Counted from the stretch's first letter, positions 22,018-34,392 are shown. The stretch is 64,000 nt of DNA from Heliocidaris tuberculata (GCA_025618425.1 CM046844.1:3152665-3216664); one strand, 5' to 3'. Numbers and translations: made by a program. Notes: generated by a model not told the origin, from the sequence alone.

Positions 22018-22669
22018 TAACAGAGTATATAACAAAAATGACAAATATTTTTTTTCATGATATAAGATACACTCCCGTAGTCCCACGAAAATACTGCTCA
22101 TAGTTCAACCATACAAATTCAAATTCCAAATTCAGTTCTCATACTGATGACCGGTATCATGTGAGTAGGATAACAACTTGGCAACACAATTTAATGGGTA
22201 GGCGTTTTGTGGTTACACTTGAAAAGCACATGATGGGAAATAATTAAAGAATAATAAAACATGTTAATGATTTTATTGTGTTGGAGGTCACAATTTGAGG
22301 TGCACAATCAAATTTGATCAAAGGTCCAAAGGGATTGTGAAGGCAACTTGTATATTTTGTAAGAGCAGAACGACACGCTCATCAATCATCACGCATAAAT
22401 GTAAATATAATTACATATCTAAAAATGCTTTCAGTATAATTTTAACATAATAATACACTAAAGAGTCGATATATGACTTCAATCTTTTGGGAAAAGTTAT
22501 TCCTCAAATGAAAACGGAAAAAAGGAATTGAAGTCTTGGTCTGGAGGATGTTAAGTCATGGACTGTCGACCAAGTAGTCAGTGGTTTGTTTCCCAGCCGC
22601 ACGTCAAATGATCTTTGGCAAAAACCAAGATAATTCTTTGAAGGCACCTGTTATATACATATATAGTAT

Positions 22670-22769
22670 TATTATCATTATTATCATTAGTGTTAGTAGT
22701 GGTTGCATTAATATTGTTGTTTTTATCAATACATTTATTATATTATTATTATTATAATTATTATTATTA

Positions 22770-22811
<42 letters not shown>

Positions 22812-22836
22812 CATCATCATCATCATCATCATCATT
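22670..22836. repeat. (ATT)n / (ATC)n microsatellite
   Basis: Imperfect ATT repeats from 22670, pure from about 22775, ending in eight ATC units. Confidence 0.95.
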
Positions 22837-22913
22837 ATTTTTAGGGGTTTGAGCAGCAAGTGGACAAAAAATTTAACACCAAAACCTTTTTTTTTTACTA
22901 CGTACTAAAATTC

Positions 22914-22945
22914 AGTTTCAGTTTCAGTTTCAGTTTCAGTTTTAT
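22914..22945 (-). repeat. (TTTCAG)n, retroposon tail type
   Basis: Five TTTCAG hexamers. The reverse complement (CTGAAA)n also occurs at 26372-26385 after an AATAAA-like word and, inverted, at 58339-58358. This points to a LINE or SINE family with a hexanucleotide 3' tail. Confidence 0.55.
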
Positions 22946-23290
22946 TTTCATTTCCAACAGATCAGTGATTTTGACAAGAAATCAAATACACAATTCAATG
23001 TTCAATAACAAAATACATTTTACATGGTTTATAGTTATAAAATAGAAAGTATACATAGAGATCCAGTATAATAGTTCTTTTTTTATTTTTTAAGTTAAAC
23101 CTGTGGAAATGGAGGGATCCACTGAAAGTAGAATGTGAATTCCTCGAAATAATGACAAACATATTTTTTTAACATGTGAATATATTGACTAGAAAAAAAT
23201 ATAAATATACATAGATTACCAAAAACTTGTTACGACACGTATAGAGGTCAAAAGAGACAATGAAGACTTACATATAAGACATAAACACAC

Positions 23291-23291
<1 letters not shown>

Positions 23292-23366
<75 letters not shown>
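23292..23366. repeat. (AAT)n microsatellite
   Basis: About 25 AAT units. Confidence 0.95.
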
Positions 23367-23734
23367 TTAAATACAAGACAACAGAAAATAAGCATGGGCA
23401 GAGAGAAATACAAGGACAGAAAATGTTGCTGCTTATGTGAAGAGTAAAGAAAAAGAAAGGAGAGGAGAAGAAAGAAGAAAGAGAGGGAGAGAGAAAAAAA
23501 AAATGTTTGTACATGTAAACTGCTATTTTTATGTTCCTATGTTTATGTTATAGAACATCACAAGACAGAGGGAGCATTTTTTTTAAATAAATCGACAATG
23601 AAATGTCAGAGAAAAAATATTCAAAAACTGGAAGAAAACTTGATAATTGTTCTGAGAATTCAGAGTAAAATTAATATGCACAGTGACATTAATCAGTCTT
23701 ATTGAAAAATGGTAAATTTTGCGTCATTCATATC

Positions 23735-24012
23735 AGTGGTGACCCAGGTTTTTTACAAGGGGGGCAAATTTTTTCAACTGTCAAATTCTGCTTGGAGGGA
23801 GGCCCGTATTTTTTTTTTCTTCTTGCTAGCCCTCCAAAAGTCGCTCGGGGGTGGGGGGGGAAAGTCGCTCAGTGGGGGGTTATTGGATGTTTTCCTCCAA
23901 AATTCTCTGACAAGCAAAAAAAAAAAAAAAAGTCTAAAAAGGGGGACAATTTATTTTTTCCTGTCAAAAGTTGTAAGGGTAGGGCACTCTGCCCCACCCC
24001 CCACTCTTAGGT
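23735..24012 (-). repeat. Inverted copy of the G/C-run repeat family
   Basis: Contains gctagccctccaaaagtcgctc and ccaaaattctctgacaagc, the reverse complements of the words at 9590-9790. It ends at ggtacgctagtgattcaa, mirroring the 'gcgtacccaaggggg' start of the other copies. Confidence 0.7.
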
Positions 24013-24356
24013 ACGCTAGTGATTCAAATTAATAATCGATTCCTTTCTTGGGCATAGATGTAGCTTATTCATGCAGATCAGACCTTCTGATTTTCAACTT
24101 TAAAATGTATTGTGTATATACTTGAATTTTCTTCTAAACGTGATGTGCACAAAATTACGGTCAATAATCTTTTCTTTCTGTAGGCCCATGTCCTCGAAGT
24201 GCGTGACTCATTCACGCGATAGTATATTCATGTCATATTTGTCGATAATTTGATATTTTATCATATATATTTGCTTAGAAAGAAATCTTATTTAGGCTGA
24301 GCACGATAAGAAAATTAGGTTGAGAGGGGCATTGTAGATAAAAGAGCATTATCTAC

Positions 24357-24480
24357 AGACATATGCATCGGGCTGGGATTGGAACCCTCAACATTTTGAT
24401 TGACATTAACACCAAGTGAACTGTCATGCGCTTTGTGATTGGAAGGTGCTATATCAAATACTTTGTGGATAGAACTGAAT
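24357..24480 (-). mobile_element. Possible tRNA-like SINE head with L2-like tail fragment
   Basis: On the minus strand, the block TGGTGTTAATGTC (A-box-like) is followed 28 bp later by GGGTTCCAATCCC (B-box-like, T-arm symmetry). On the plus strand, tgcgctttgtgattggaagg and gtgctatatcaa resemble L2-type 3' ends. The two parts point in different directions, so this may be two nested fragments. Confidence 0.3.
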
Positions 24481-24516
24481 CAATGAACAATAAAGTTTTT
24501 TTTTTTTTTTAAAGAA

Positions 24517-24561
24517 GTTGATATATCCCATATATCAACTACTTATATGGGATATATCAAC
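24517..24561. repeat. Perfect 18-bp inverted repeat, 9-nt loop
   Basis: Arms gttgatatatcccatata (24517-24534) and its exact reverse complement (24544-24561). The loop is tcaactact. It lies next to an A/T tract. Confidence 0.85.
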
Positions 24562-24623
24562 GCTAGACCGCTTCTGTAATGTATACAAATTTATGCACAT
24601 AATTCTCTGAGCACCTAGTGACG

Positions 24624-24785
24624 AGCTATTCCATTAACCTGCTTTTTATAAATGAGCCTCAATGCTTGGAATCCAGTTTGCATACATTATCTGTTGCTAT
24701 GTCCGGCAAGCCTCCGGCAAGCTTTCAGGTTGTCAAGAACAACCTTTGTGTGAAAGGTATGTATAAAATTTGCATACATTACCGA
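24624..24785 (+). repeat. Dispersed 160-bp repeat (second copy of 14204-14365)
   Basis: See 14204-14365; same orientation, with a few substitutions and TCCGG variants of TCTGA. Confidence 0.75.
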
Positions 24786-24993
24786 AGCGGTCTATTGTAT
24801 AACATGCTAGGTGAAAATCCCTGAATATAAGTGAAAATATCTTTTAACATATAATCTAATTTTTAATAAATTGTCAAACCACAAGTCCACTCAAAGATAT
24901 GTGCAATATTTGTACATATCCTCACTACTGACAACCCCGAAAATTGCCCATGGGTTCCTACATGGGCGCAAATCCAGGGGGACAGGGGGACAT

Positions 24994-25260
24994 GTCCCCC
25001 CCCCCCCACCTTTTTGAATAACTTTTGTTTTGTTTTGTTTTTGTTTTTTTGCTTGTTAGAGAATTTTGGAGGCGAATGTCCCCCCCCCCCCACCTTTTTG
25101 AATAACCTTTTTTTTCTTCTTTTTTTTTTCTTTTTTTTTTTGCTTGTCAGAGAATTTGGCAGGCAAATGTCCCCCCACCTTTTTGAATAACCTTTTTTTT
25201 TTTTTTTTTTTTTAATTATTTGCTTGTCAGAGAATTTTGGAGGCGAATGTCCCCTCCAAA
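24994..25260. repeat. Three-copy minisatellite, 84-85-bp period
   Basis: cacctttttgaataac starts at 25007, 25091 and 25176. Each unit continues with a T-rich run, gcttgtcagagaatttt, ggaggcgaatgtc and a C run. It belongs to the same family as the repeats at 8.7-9.8 kb, as shown by the 'gcttgtcagagaatt' word. Confidence 0.85.
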
Positions 25261-25480
25261 TTTCAAAAATGGATTTGCGCCACTGGTTGCCTAACAGAGC
25301 AACGACTAACGAATAGCCTTCAACCTGTACGTGGTATATCTGACATGATGGGTAGTTCATCTACATGTATAGAACTCTTCGGGGAAGAAGCTTCCATCAA
25401 TTATGATAACATTTGTGGAATGGTCTATTGTGATGCCGAGGACATTGTTGGTTACAATCACCAGATGGATTAGAACCTCC

Positions 25481-25525
25481 AGCGAAGAGAGAGAGAGAGA
25501 GAGAGAGGGGGGGAGAGAGAGAGAG
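25481..25525. repeat. (GA)n microsatellite
   Basis: GA dinucleotides interrupted by one G run. Confidence 0.95.
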
Positions 25526-26457
25526 ATTAATAATACTGGTGTAATTGTATACGCACTTTCCGCGATGCTCTAATACATGATACAATGATACACGGCTTTT
25601 CACAGATGTTGTGTTGATTTCCATTTCAGGAAAATACCGAATGCACCATTCCATGTGAATAGGCCTATATATTGTGTGACGATAAACTGCACCCAAAAGT
25701 ATGTCGGTTGTTGTAAATGGGATTCAAAGGGGTTCAAAGGAAAGCGAAATCACCATCACACACCCTGCACTAGGTACCGATATTTTCTTCAATACTTAAT
25801 TTCCTCCTCACCCCCTCCCCCCCCCCCCCTCATCTCGTTTGCAGGCGCGAACCCTGGTCAGTCGTAAAAGAGTGTCTGTACTGTAAGACTACCATAGGCC
25901 ATGTACTATAGCTGCTCCTGACACGACTAGAAGGTAGGTGAGTATAAAGGTATCCCTCAAAAGACAATGATTTTCTGATTAAGTGTTAAATTAGGGTCTG
26001 TTCTTGCAGACTACCCTTCACCCCTAACAGGCCGCCATTATTTCAAGCTCATGCTTGCGATGCGCGGTCTGCTGCATTTTATTGAATTACCTTGGGTGTG
26101 GTTTTTGTGTGTGTATGTGTTTTTTTTTTCTCCCCTGTTTCTATTATATTATATTACCATAATTAAGTTTTTACACTACATTTATACTGTGTGTACAGTA
26201 TTTAAAGATATTACATTTACACCTAAATTAAATATTTCGCATTGAAATTTCACTGTATGTTACATAAATATTTCTATTGACTTTGTATTGTCGACGTGAA
26301 AATAAACATTGTATGATTTTATATAGTGCTTGATTTGTATTTGTTGCAAAATTGCAGAAATAAAACCAAACTGAAACTGAAATATCGTCATTTCATCGCT
26401 ATAAATAAAACGTTTGACTATAATCTTACAGTGAACAACAACGCCCAGTTTAATGAA
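25526..26457. other. No gene seen
   Basis: Unique-looking sequence with a C run at 25816-25829. The stretch 26300-26385 ends in ...aataaaaccaaactgaaactgaaa, which resembles a retroposon 3' end with a (CTGAAA)n tail. Confidence 0.4.
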
Positions 26458-26673
26458 GCTAGGACACTAACGTCCTCTGGGCTCTGGCAAGACATTAATC
26501 TACATTTGCCACACTCGACCCAGGTGTAGTAAGTGGGTACCTGGTACGATTTATTCCTTGAATGCGCTGAGCGCTACGGTTGCGTGCTGAATCCGGGGTA
26601 ATAATATGATTGCAGGGCCCTCAGGGAGACAGTCTTTGGTACTGATGGGGCTACCGTGAGGTAAATAAGACAT
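26458..26673 (+). mobile_element. tRNA-type SINE body (copy B) with (ATT)n tail
   Basis: Shares with the minus-strand SINE at 45849-46107 the ordered blocks aacgtcc, ggcaagac, atctacatttgcca, acccaggtgta, gggtacctgg and a tail of trinucleotide repeats. It also shares gggccctcaggg with the fragment at 3786-3898. The tRNA-like head is missing, as in a 5'-truncated or degraded copy. Confidence 0.7.
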
Positions 26674-26674
26674 A

Positions 26675-26748
<74 letters not shown>

Positions 26749-26906
26749 TATTATCATCATCATTATTATTATTATTATTATCATCATTATTATTATCATT
26801 TATTATTATATCATTAATCATTATCATTATTATTATTATTTTATCATTTATTATTATTATTATTATTATTATCATTATTATTATTATCATCATCATCATC
26901 ATCATT
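26674..26906. repeat. (ATT)n microsatellite, SINE tail
   Basis: About 230 bp of ATT with interspersed ATC, directly attached to the SINE body. Confidence 0.9.
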
Positions 26907-28203
26907 ATTGGTTGTGGAATTCTCATCTTAATAGGAAATTTTTTGTCAAGTAATCAGAATTTCATCCGTTCTTTATACTTCCAAATTTATGAATAATAAA
27001 AGTGACTCGGGTATCAAGGTTTTCACATTCCAGATAACCTTTCAAATCAAGCACATTTTATTTACTGATGTTTCTACATAACACGAGAATTAAAATGTTC
27101 TAGACCAGACACAATTTATAGGTGGGTGTGATGGAATAAAATGTGACATCCAATTTCGATAAGAGTATTACGTATGCCAATGTGTCGCAAGAAGATTCTG
27201 AACAAAAATAATCGAGGAGGAGTTTTCCTCACAAATAATAGTATTAGACTCAAGGGATGTCTTTATATTCAAAACTGTACTGAATGTGATCTTTTTACCA
27301 TACAAGGATTCATGGAGTTCACTGAAGCACAGTTTATGACTGGATTTGTGAGAAAAATACGAATATGAGTGTGACAAAACAAGTTTTCCAAAATTCTAAA
27401 AATGTTGTTCTCTTCAATGACATACCTACTCAAGATGTTCCGTTTGGACAACGCACATTTATTCAGCAATTCAATGCATTGTATCAGAATGTACTTTGTA
27501 ATGTAGTAATTTCACTTTCATTTTGCAACTCCAATTAAAAAATCGTACTTATAATAATACCTTGCCTATAAAACGTAACCCTTTCGTAAACCTGGGGCCG
27601 AACATTACTAGCACTTTGATATTTTACTGGTTTCATCTTTAGTATTTTTTCTCATAATCTTTATGTGTTAGCGTTAAAAATAATAATGTAAATATCGTAA
27701 AGAGTTGTATTTTATTTATGATAAATATACAGTATATTTAAAGTCTACAATAATTTTTCACTCCAAAAGAATAGATAAACGTAAATAGGCCTCCTGAGCA
27801 TCTATAATAATCATATTTTTGAGATACCTCCCACTTCTGGCATGTCAAATGAAAATATATAAAGGCAGAGAGCCCTTTAATCTTGAGTTTTTTAAGTACA
27901 TTTCAAGAACAAAAGGTTGCCCAAAATACAAAGAACCAATATACCAGGGGTTACTTAAAATAATAAACGTTACACCACGACGAAGACATTTCATCTTTTT
28001 AAAGACGAAAATGACTTCTGGTCATGCGATTGCATTTGAAAATAGCTGTCCAGAAGTTGTTGGGGAAGTTTAATTTTGTAATAAATAGGAATAATGATAT
28101 ATTATCAAGTTATGAAATCATCAAAGTGATAGAACATTACTCAATTTTGATTTTAAAATGCCATGCAGTGAAATGCACTGCACACAGAAATGGCATGTGG
28201 TAC
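26907..28203. other. 1.3 kb without a supported gene
   Basis: AT-rich DNA. The frame at 27174-27368 has no recognisable motif, start context or splice sites. Confidence 0.35.
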
Positions 28204-28283
28204 CACACACACACACACACGCGCGCACACACACAAACACCCCAACACACACACGCGCGCACGCATACACACACATACACAAG
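28204..28283. repeat. (CA)n microsatellite with CG steps
   Basis: CACACA broken by CGCGCG steps, a sequence prone to Z-DNA. Confidence 0.9.
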
Positions 28284-28659
28284 TGTGACAATATTTGGTG
28301 CAAATTTTAAAACTGTAATCTAGCTGTATTTAGAATTTGATGGCATGTCCAAACCAACAGCTCTCATGTTTTATTACTTCTATGATGTTCCTTTATGCAT
28401 GAATAAAAAGAATGGGAAATCTCACAAATTATTTTTCCCCCTTCCACAGGGTTCTTTATTTCCAAAAACAAATTCAACAAATACAAATAATCATATACTT
28501 TCGTAATCAGAATGAGTAAACAATGGCAAAACAATGAACATCAATAAATTATTATCATTATCTTATTTTTTAATGGTGTGTAGTTTTTAAGTGTCCATGT
28601 AATCATTCTGTACTTTATAATCATGCCTACATTAGTAAAATTGGAAAGATCGGAAAATA

Positions 28660-28804
28660 TCTTGATATGTCAACTCCTTCTCATTTGGACTATTGCAATG
28701 GTTAGCTTGCTGCTGGTCTGGAACAATCTTCCTATTTACATTCGACAGGCCTACATCATGGATTCATTCAAGTCATGTCTTAAAACTTTAGGCAATTGTA
28801 TCAA

Positions 28805-28842
<38 letters not shown>
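28660..28842 (+). pseudogene. Internally deleted L2-type LINE remnant with (TAG)n tail
   Basis: S-H-L-D-Y-C-N-G (L2 motif S-R-L-D-Y-C-N-S) at about 28678 is followed, with a large internal deletion, by W-N-N-L-P-I-Y-I-R-Q-A-Y-I-M-D-S-F-K-S-C-L-K-T, the C-terminal end of L2 reverse transcriptase proteins. A (TAG)n tail follows at 28806-28842. Confidence 0.75.
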
Positions 28843-28843
<1 letters not shown>

Positions 28844-28979
28844 AAGTGGTTGCCAAAAGTTTTTGTATGTATTTGTTCATTTATGTTCTTTTTGCTTCTC
28901 TTTCTCCTTTTCATTCTTTTTACCTTTCCATGCGCTTAAGGACGTGCTTTATTATTAAATTATGTTTCCACCACTACCA

Positions 28980-29117
28980 GGGCCCCGTTTCATGAAACTT
29001 GTTTTCACTGACAATTGACAATAACTGTTATAAGCTACTGAAATCCTTGCATCTGATTGGCTGAGAGCAAATTTGTCGGTAAAAATCACTGACAAGACAC
29101 TTGATGAAACGCCACCC
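28980..29117 (-). mobile_element. Short MITE, 138 bp (inverted copy at 43312-43449)
   Basis: Starts gggccccgtttcatgaaac and ends gatgaaacgccaccc, giving imperfect inverted ends around GTTTCAT. The interior (actgacaattgacaataact, ccttgcatctgattggctga, gtcggtaaaaatcactgaca) is the reverse complement of 43312-43449 at high identity. Confidence 0.8.
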
Positions 29118-29875
29118 AGAACTCAATCTTCTTTTACTCATGACTTATAAGGTATATAAGAATAAGAGATACCCATTTTCACTGCTGTTTCACTTTGAAT
29201 CCTTTTTTTAAAACTTTATATCAGGTTAGATTATTTCGTGGTGACATATTAATAGAGAAAAAAAAATCTGCGACGAATAGTTTAATGTAAAGACAAGACC
29301 AAATGCATTAAATTACACTGTAAATAAATACAATAAATGATGAATACTGTAAGAGTTGGGTAAAAAAAAAATTACCAAACATCGGGTAATTTTTTTCTTC
29401 AAATTTTGGGTACATATTAGTCAATATTGGGTTAGAGGGAGAGAGAGAAAAGGTGTGTGCGTGTGTGTGTGCGTGCGTGTATATTAGCCTACACCTGTTT
29501 TTGTAATCAAGTTAGTTATCAGACACGCTGAATGGGTCGATATTTTTTTCCGGACATACAATCGACGATCCCATTCACAACTGGGGTGACATTGTCACAA
29601 TAAATATACTATAACAAGATAAATGTGTCCCATAATCTCAGGGTAATGGAGGAAGTGCAAACCTCTTTTCAATATTATCAGCGCCAACACCATGTATAAC
29701 ACTATGTGTTGTGGTCCCCTTTTATTTTAAACCAACCCCGCATGACGCATACATTAATGCTAACTGTGATGATCATGCATCAGCGCAGATGGTTATTACA
29801 TGTTTTACCAATATAATCGAGGGTGAACTATACCATGTCGGCCAAGGTGGTGTCTTTCATGAAGTGCCATATCGG
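29118..29875. other. No gene seen; possible solo TIR-element end
   Basis: Around 29350-29430 there is gttgggtaaaaaa...ttacc...gggtaattttt, resembling the ends of the 35310-36330 element. A (GT)n tract lies at 29454-29480. Confidence 0.35.
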
Positions 29876-29906
29876 TATATATATATATATATATATATCA
29901 GGTTAG

Positions 29907-29956
<50 letters not shown>
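29876..29956. repeat. (AT)n microsatellite
   Basis: Two AT tracts separated by tcaggttagatt, followed by a C run at 29971-29983. Confidence 0.95.
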
Positions 29957-29961
<5 letters not shown>

Positions 29962-29983
29962 CAGTATGTCCCCCCCCCCCCCC

Positions 29984-30799
29984 AATAAAAAAATACAATT
30001 GGGGTTCAGCATCAATAGCTTTCAAAATTGTGAATTGATCTGAATATGGTTCGGGATTGTGAAAATATAAATACTTATCCGTATCCCAGCGAAAACCCCA
30101 TCCGATTTGCTATATTAGTCACGAAGAAATAGAGATTGTTCAGTGTTAATCCAAGATTTTTACACAAGGGAGACATACAAAGCACAGTGAACAATTCCGC
30201 ACTCATTTCAAATGGTTTGAAAAGAAACTTACTGTTTTGTTTGTATCTGCTATAATTGTTATGACATTGCTTCATTTGTCATCATGGTTATCTTCGTTCT
30301 TGTTGCTATTTATAAGGACATTTGTTGTTGTTTTTTCCTAAAAAGAAATAAATCATGAATGTAAGAAGATAAGCAGTTTTCAGAATTTAAAACATATACC
30401 TGCCAACCTTCCATAGGAAAAAATAGTAATCTTGCGAGGCAAAATTAGGAATACAGTGTATATGTTTTCAAACACAAGTTTTCAGAAAAAGAGAGGAATC
30501 TAGGGCTCCTCACACTAGTTTGAAGGCGAAAAGCATGAATCACTCCTCTAAATAGGAATGTTTTGCAAGTGTGATGTTGGTCATTTTTTTGTAATTGAAA
30601 GGGAATGATTATCATGATTATGAACCTGTTTAATAGAATGACTTACCTTGATCTTTTAGGAAGATATTTTTACATGAATATGCCCACTAACACTTACCCC
30701 CCCCCCCCCCCTTTTGAAATGCTATCTGGGTCTTCGAAGTTCGTCTCTCGTACTCCTTATTGTTTTCTGGTAGTTTTCTTTTAATCCTCTCATTTTCTC
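29984..30799. other. No gene seen
   Basis: Unique-looking sequence with a C run at 30699-30711. No supportable exon. Confidence 0.35.
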
Positions 30800-31400
30800 A
30801 GATAGTAGTGATCTATTAGTTAACTGCTAATCATGCTAATTGTCTGCTGATAATTATACCAGTATCCTGCTAGTAGACTGCTATTAGCCTTGTAGTAGTC
30901 TGATAGTGGTTTTCGGGGAGACTTGTAGTATAGTCATCTCATTTAGTCTTTCACTAGTTTGCTAGTTGTCAGTTCGCTATAGTAGTAGTCAATCTATTAG
31001 TATACCTCTTCTAGTAGTTATCGGTTATTTTCTAGTTGTCCTGTTGTAGTTGTAGCTGTCTCTGGTGTCTGCGAAAAGTTTGCTAGTAGTCTACTAGTAG
31101 TCTGCTAGTAACCTTCTTATAGTTGTTGTCTGTACTCTTGTTTAGCCTGCTAGTAGTTTGCTAGTAGTCTGCTAGTAGTTTGCTAGTAGTTTGCTAGTAG
31201 TTTGCTTGTAGTCTGCTAGCTGTATTCTGGTAGTCTCCTATTAGTGTACTCCTTTTTAGTCTCCTAGTAGTGTGCTTGTGACTTTCTTCTAGTTATTATG
31301 TATGTATGTTCTATTATTAGGTGTCATCCCGTTTAGTATGATAGGAATCTGCTAGAAGTCAGCCCTTGAAGTATCTTACTAGTCTTCTAGTCGCCTTCAA
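30800..31400 (+). repeat. Degenerate minisatellite of about 10-11 bp (CTAGTAGTTTG)
   Basis: The words ctagtagtctg and ctagtagtttg recur dozens of times. The least degenerate part is 31080-31215 (five adjacent copies at 31150-31205); drift increases towards both sides. Confidence 0.85.
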
Positions 31401-31409
31401 TAGCACACT

Positions 31410-32340
31410 TCTTTAAACAATCCTACGACTTGACTTAAGCTGAGTCCAATAAAATTGAATGATTTAATTAAATAACAGCAGTGATAAATTATTTGATCTT
31501 CCAGAACATTAAGGCTTTTCCTTTTTATAATCAACATATTTAAATGTTGAGCCGTGGGAGTTTCATTTTCCAGTCAATCCAATATTATTGTAACCTGTAC
31601 GTGGACTATCAATCGAAAAGCTATCCCTTGAAAAAGCCCAACATTGTAGGCGATAAATGAAAAAAATACATATGTGTGCATAGATTATGATTTTCAAGGC
31701 CTGCAACATCGATTTCCATATGACATCTACCAGCAGGTTGCAACGGCTGCGGTAATCATTTCGATGATCCTAAAGCCCTATAAACTCATAATTAAGGCAC
31801 TTCTTAGAGTACACACTACATCATGTCATGTGAACATGCGATATACTTCTATTTCGATAATATCATAAAGGAAGTGTTTGCATTTACCTTCCTTTATCAA
31901 CAGGTTCGGCTGCCCTTCACTATTACAGCAACACAGTAGGAAAACGTTGGAGGAGATCCAAAAGGCACAACTGCACGGTATAAAAAACACGCCTAGTACT
32001 GCCGATACTTTCACATGCACATTGAGGGCGCGAATGGCGCTCTCACGTTCACTTGTATGTTCCTTACTTATCTCACATTGTCTGATTGGTTTCAGTCATT
32101 ATGGGTGGATATTCCCAGAGTCATTCCCAGACCACTGCAATTATATCATCGTGGGGGTACATCTTCTGCACTCGATTTCTGTCTGTTCGATTTGTCGGCT
32201 TTGTCACAGACACAGTCATGGATGTTGATACAAGGCTTCTCTACATGTATATTTCGTCAAGAAGGATGCTTTATAAAGAGCTTCGAAGGAATGATATGTG
32301 AAAGAAAGTGTAGGCTCTTGGATTTAAATAGTAACGGTAA
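31410..32340 (+). other. Stretch with TATA box and overlapping open frames, gene uncertain
   Basis: TATAAAAA occurs at 31979-31986 (acggTATAAAAAACACG). Downstream all three plus frames are open for 200 bp or more. The frame from ATG 32100 would encode 66 residues (M-G-G-Y-S-Q-S-H-S-Q-T-T) to TGA 32301 and starts after a pyrimidine tract and cag. No family is recognised, so no CDS is called. Confidence 0.25.
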
Positions 32341-32344
32341 TAAC

Positions 32345-32700
32345 AATATAATATGATATGATATGATATGATATGATATAATCATAATATAATACAAGAC
32401 AATACAATATAAAGTGTAACATAACATAATGTAATATGATATAATGTAATATAATATAATTATCATACCCACAATAATGTAACATAAAGGAATATAACAA
32501 ACTAAAATAATATAATATATCCGGTTTCAGAGCAACTGTTGTTTTAATAGAGAAACTTGAGTGGCAAAAATTGCCATGCGTGGAATCCTATCCTAACCTA
32601 AATTACATGATATGATATCATATGATATGACCTAATATGATATAATATAATATATCGGGTTTCAGAGCAGCTGTTGTTGTAATAGAAAAATCAATGTTGT
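32345..32700. repeat. (ATGAT)n pentanucleotide tracts and a 135-bp duplication
   Basis: ATGAT repeats at 32349-32380 and 32605-32650. The segment atatccggtttcagagcaactgttgtt (about 32515) recurs as atatcgggtttcagagcagctgttgtt (about 32650). Confidence 0.75.
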
Positions 32701-33329
32701 CTCAGTGTGTCAATAATGGTCATGCATGGACCCCCATCCTGAATAGGACATGCTTGAGGATTGCATCAAAAGAAGCGTTCTTCACATGTGACTAGACATA
32801 TTATTGATCAAACAAACATGTTCACGGTGAAGTTAGAAAAGGATACAGGCAGATGGGTTTTTAGGTTGCAGTATGTATTCCCATGGCAATGAGGGGGAGG
32901 GTGGGGTTGTGGTGGAGATGCCCCTTTTAACCTTGATCCATTCATCATGTCATATTTGAATTTAACATACATTTGAAATTCAAATTTCAGATGGAATCTA
33001 GACTTCAATTCTGCCATGTTGGTGAAGGACAAAATATTTATCTTAATCTGAATCTGAATTTCTGGTTGACCTTAGACTCAACGCCATTTCTGACATATTA
33101 TAAGACAGTGTTTGTATTCATATCCCACGTGACTGATGTTACAGCTAGGCCTATCAAATAAAAGAAAATATCGAGAATACGGAACACCACCATTATGAAT
33201 TTACTGGTAGTTTTACAGGAAAATGAAATATGAGATTTGTTGATAGTATCTGACATCCTGAAAGCCAATCCTAATATCCGGTTCTGTATTATGCACTGAT
33301 GTTACTGTACTTAGTAATGAAAGGAGTAC

Positions 33330-33330
<1 letters not shown>
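32701..33330. other. No gene seen
   Basis: Unique-looking DNA. Two 'aatctgaatctgaat' words near 33045 resemble a retroposon tail. Confidence 0.35.

Positions 33331-33373
<43 letters not shown>
33331..33373. repeat. (CT)n microsatellite
   Basis: About 21 CT units. Confidence 0.95.
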
Positions 33374-33374
<1 letters not shown>

Positions 33375-33594
33375 GCAGTATGTGGTAAAATGTGGCCAAA
33401 ACAAACCTATAATATGCATTCACATTGGCATGATGCGTAATGAAGCATGTTGCACTTGCAGGCAGGCAAATTGCCAGTCGACATTTCACTCACTCTATGG
33501 TGCATTTCACAAGATATTATAATGTTATAATGTCATTTTGTGGCTACTGTGTGCTGCAAATTGCAGACTCTCGCATGCTTGGTCCATCCCCACC

Positions 33595-33596
<2 letters not shown>

Positions 33597-33632
<36 letters not shown>
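33597..33632. repeat. (CT)n microsatellite
   Basis: CT tract followed by pyrimidine-rich sequence to 33715. A similar tract is at 34358-34383. Confidence 0.9.
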
Positions 33633-33633
<1 letters not shown>

Positions 33634-34346
33634 TTTCTCCCTCTTTCCCTGTTCAAGCCCTTCTGTCTCCATCCTTATATTCTACCCTCTCTTCCTCTCT
33701 CTCCCTCTGATTCCAGTGTACTACTTCAAAGAGTGGATGTCAGCTCAAGTAGACCCCATTCAATATGATTTATTTTTTAAAAATCATGATAATCATAAGA
33801 AATCTAAATAACTTCAAGGTCATCCTACAGTAGCGGTACTATTTTTTTTTCTTTCTATTTCATCCTGTGTATCTACTTTGCGAGAGTGTGTCAAATCAAA
33901 TAAAACCTTGGCTAAATTGAATAAGAAAACCAGACTCTATTGTTACCAGTCCTTATGCACAAATGGGAAAATAGTACGGCACGAGCCTTTGTGAATAAAT
34001 CATTGTCACGATATCATGCATGTATGTATGTATGCGGTATTCCCGAAATCAAACCTTTCGCAGTGAAATGTAGGGAGGGTCATTCACACAACCATTTTTT
34101 AAAAATTTCGTTTGAAAAGGAAATTCAAACGAATGTGCAAACTAATTGAACATGGATAATGAGGCTCCTATTAGACGGCCGTGGCGAAGGGTCTTGACGT
34201 GTCATTAAAGCGACACTGGAGGCACGGGGACAGGCATTTGTCTCACTATGTAAATGACTTGCAAGGGAGCAGAGCGAGGGTGTGGGAAGGGCGTTATGGA
34301 TTCTGTTCACCTTCTCCTCATCTCCCTTCTTATTTCTCCTCCTCCT

Positions 34347-34383
<37 letters not shown>

Positions 34384-34392
<9 letters not shown>

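Noticed and set aside
24863..25360. 165-codon minus-strand frame with Lys-rich repeats
   Set aside because: It is the translation of the 84-bp minisatellite and its T runs.
28204..28283. Possible CRISPR-like or regulatory repeat
   Set aside because: It is a plain (CA)n/(CG) microsatellite in a eukaryotic genome.
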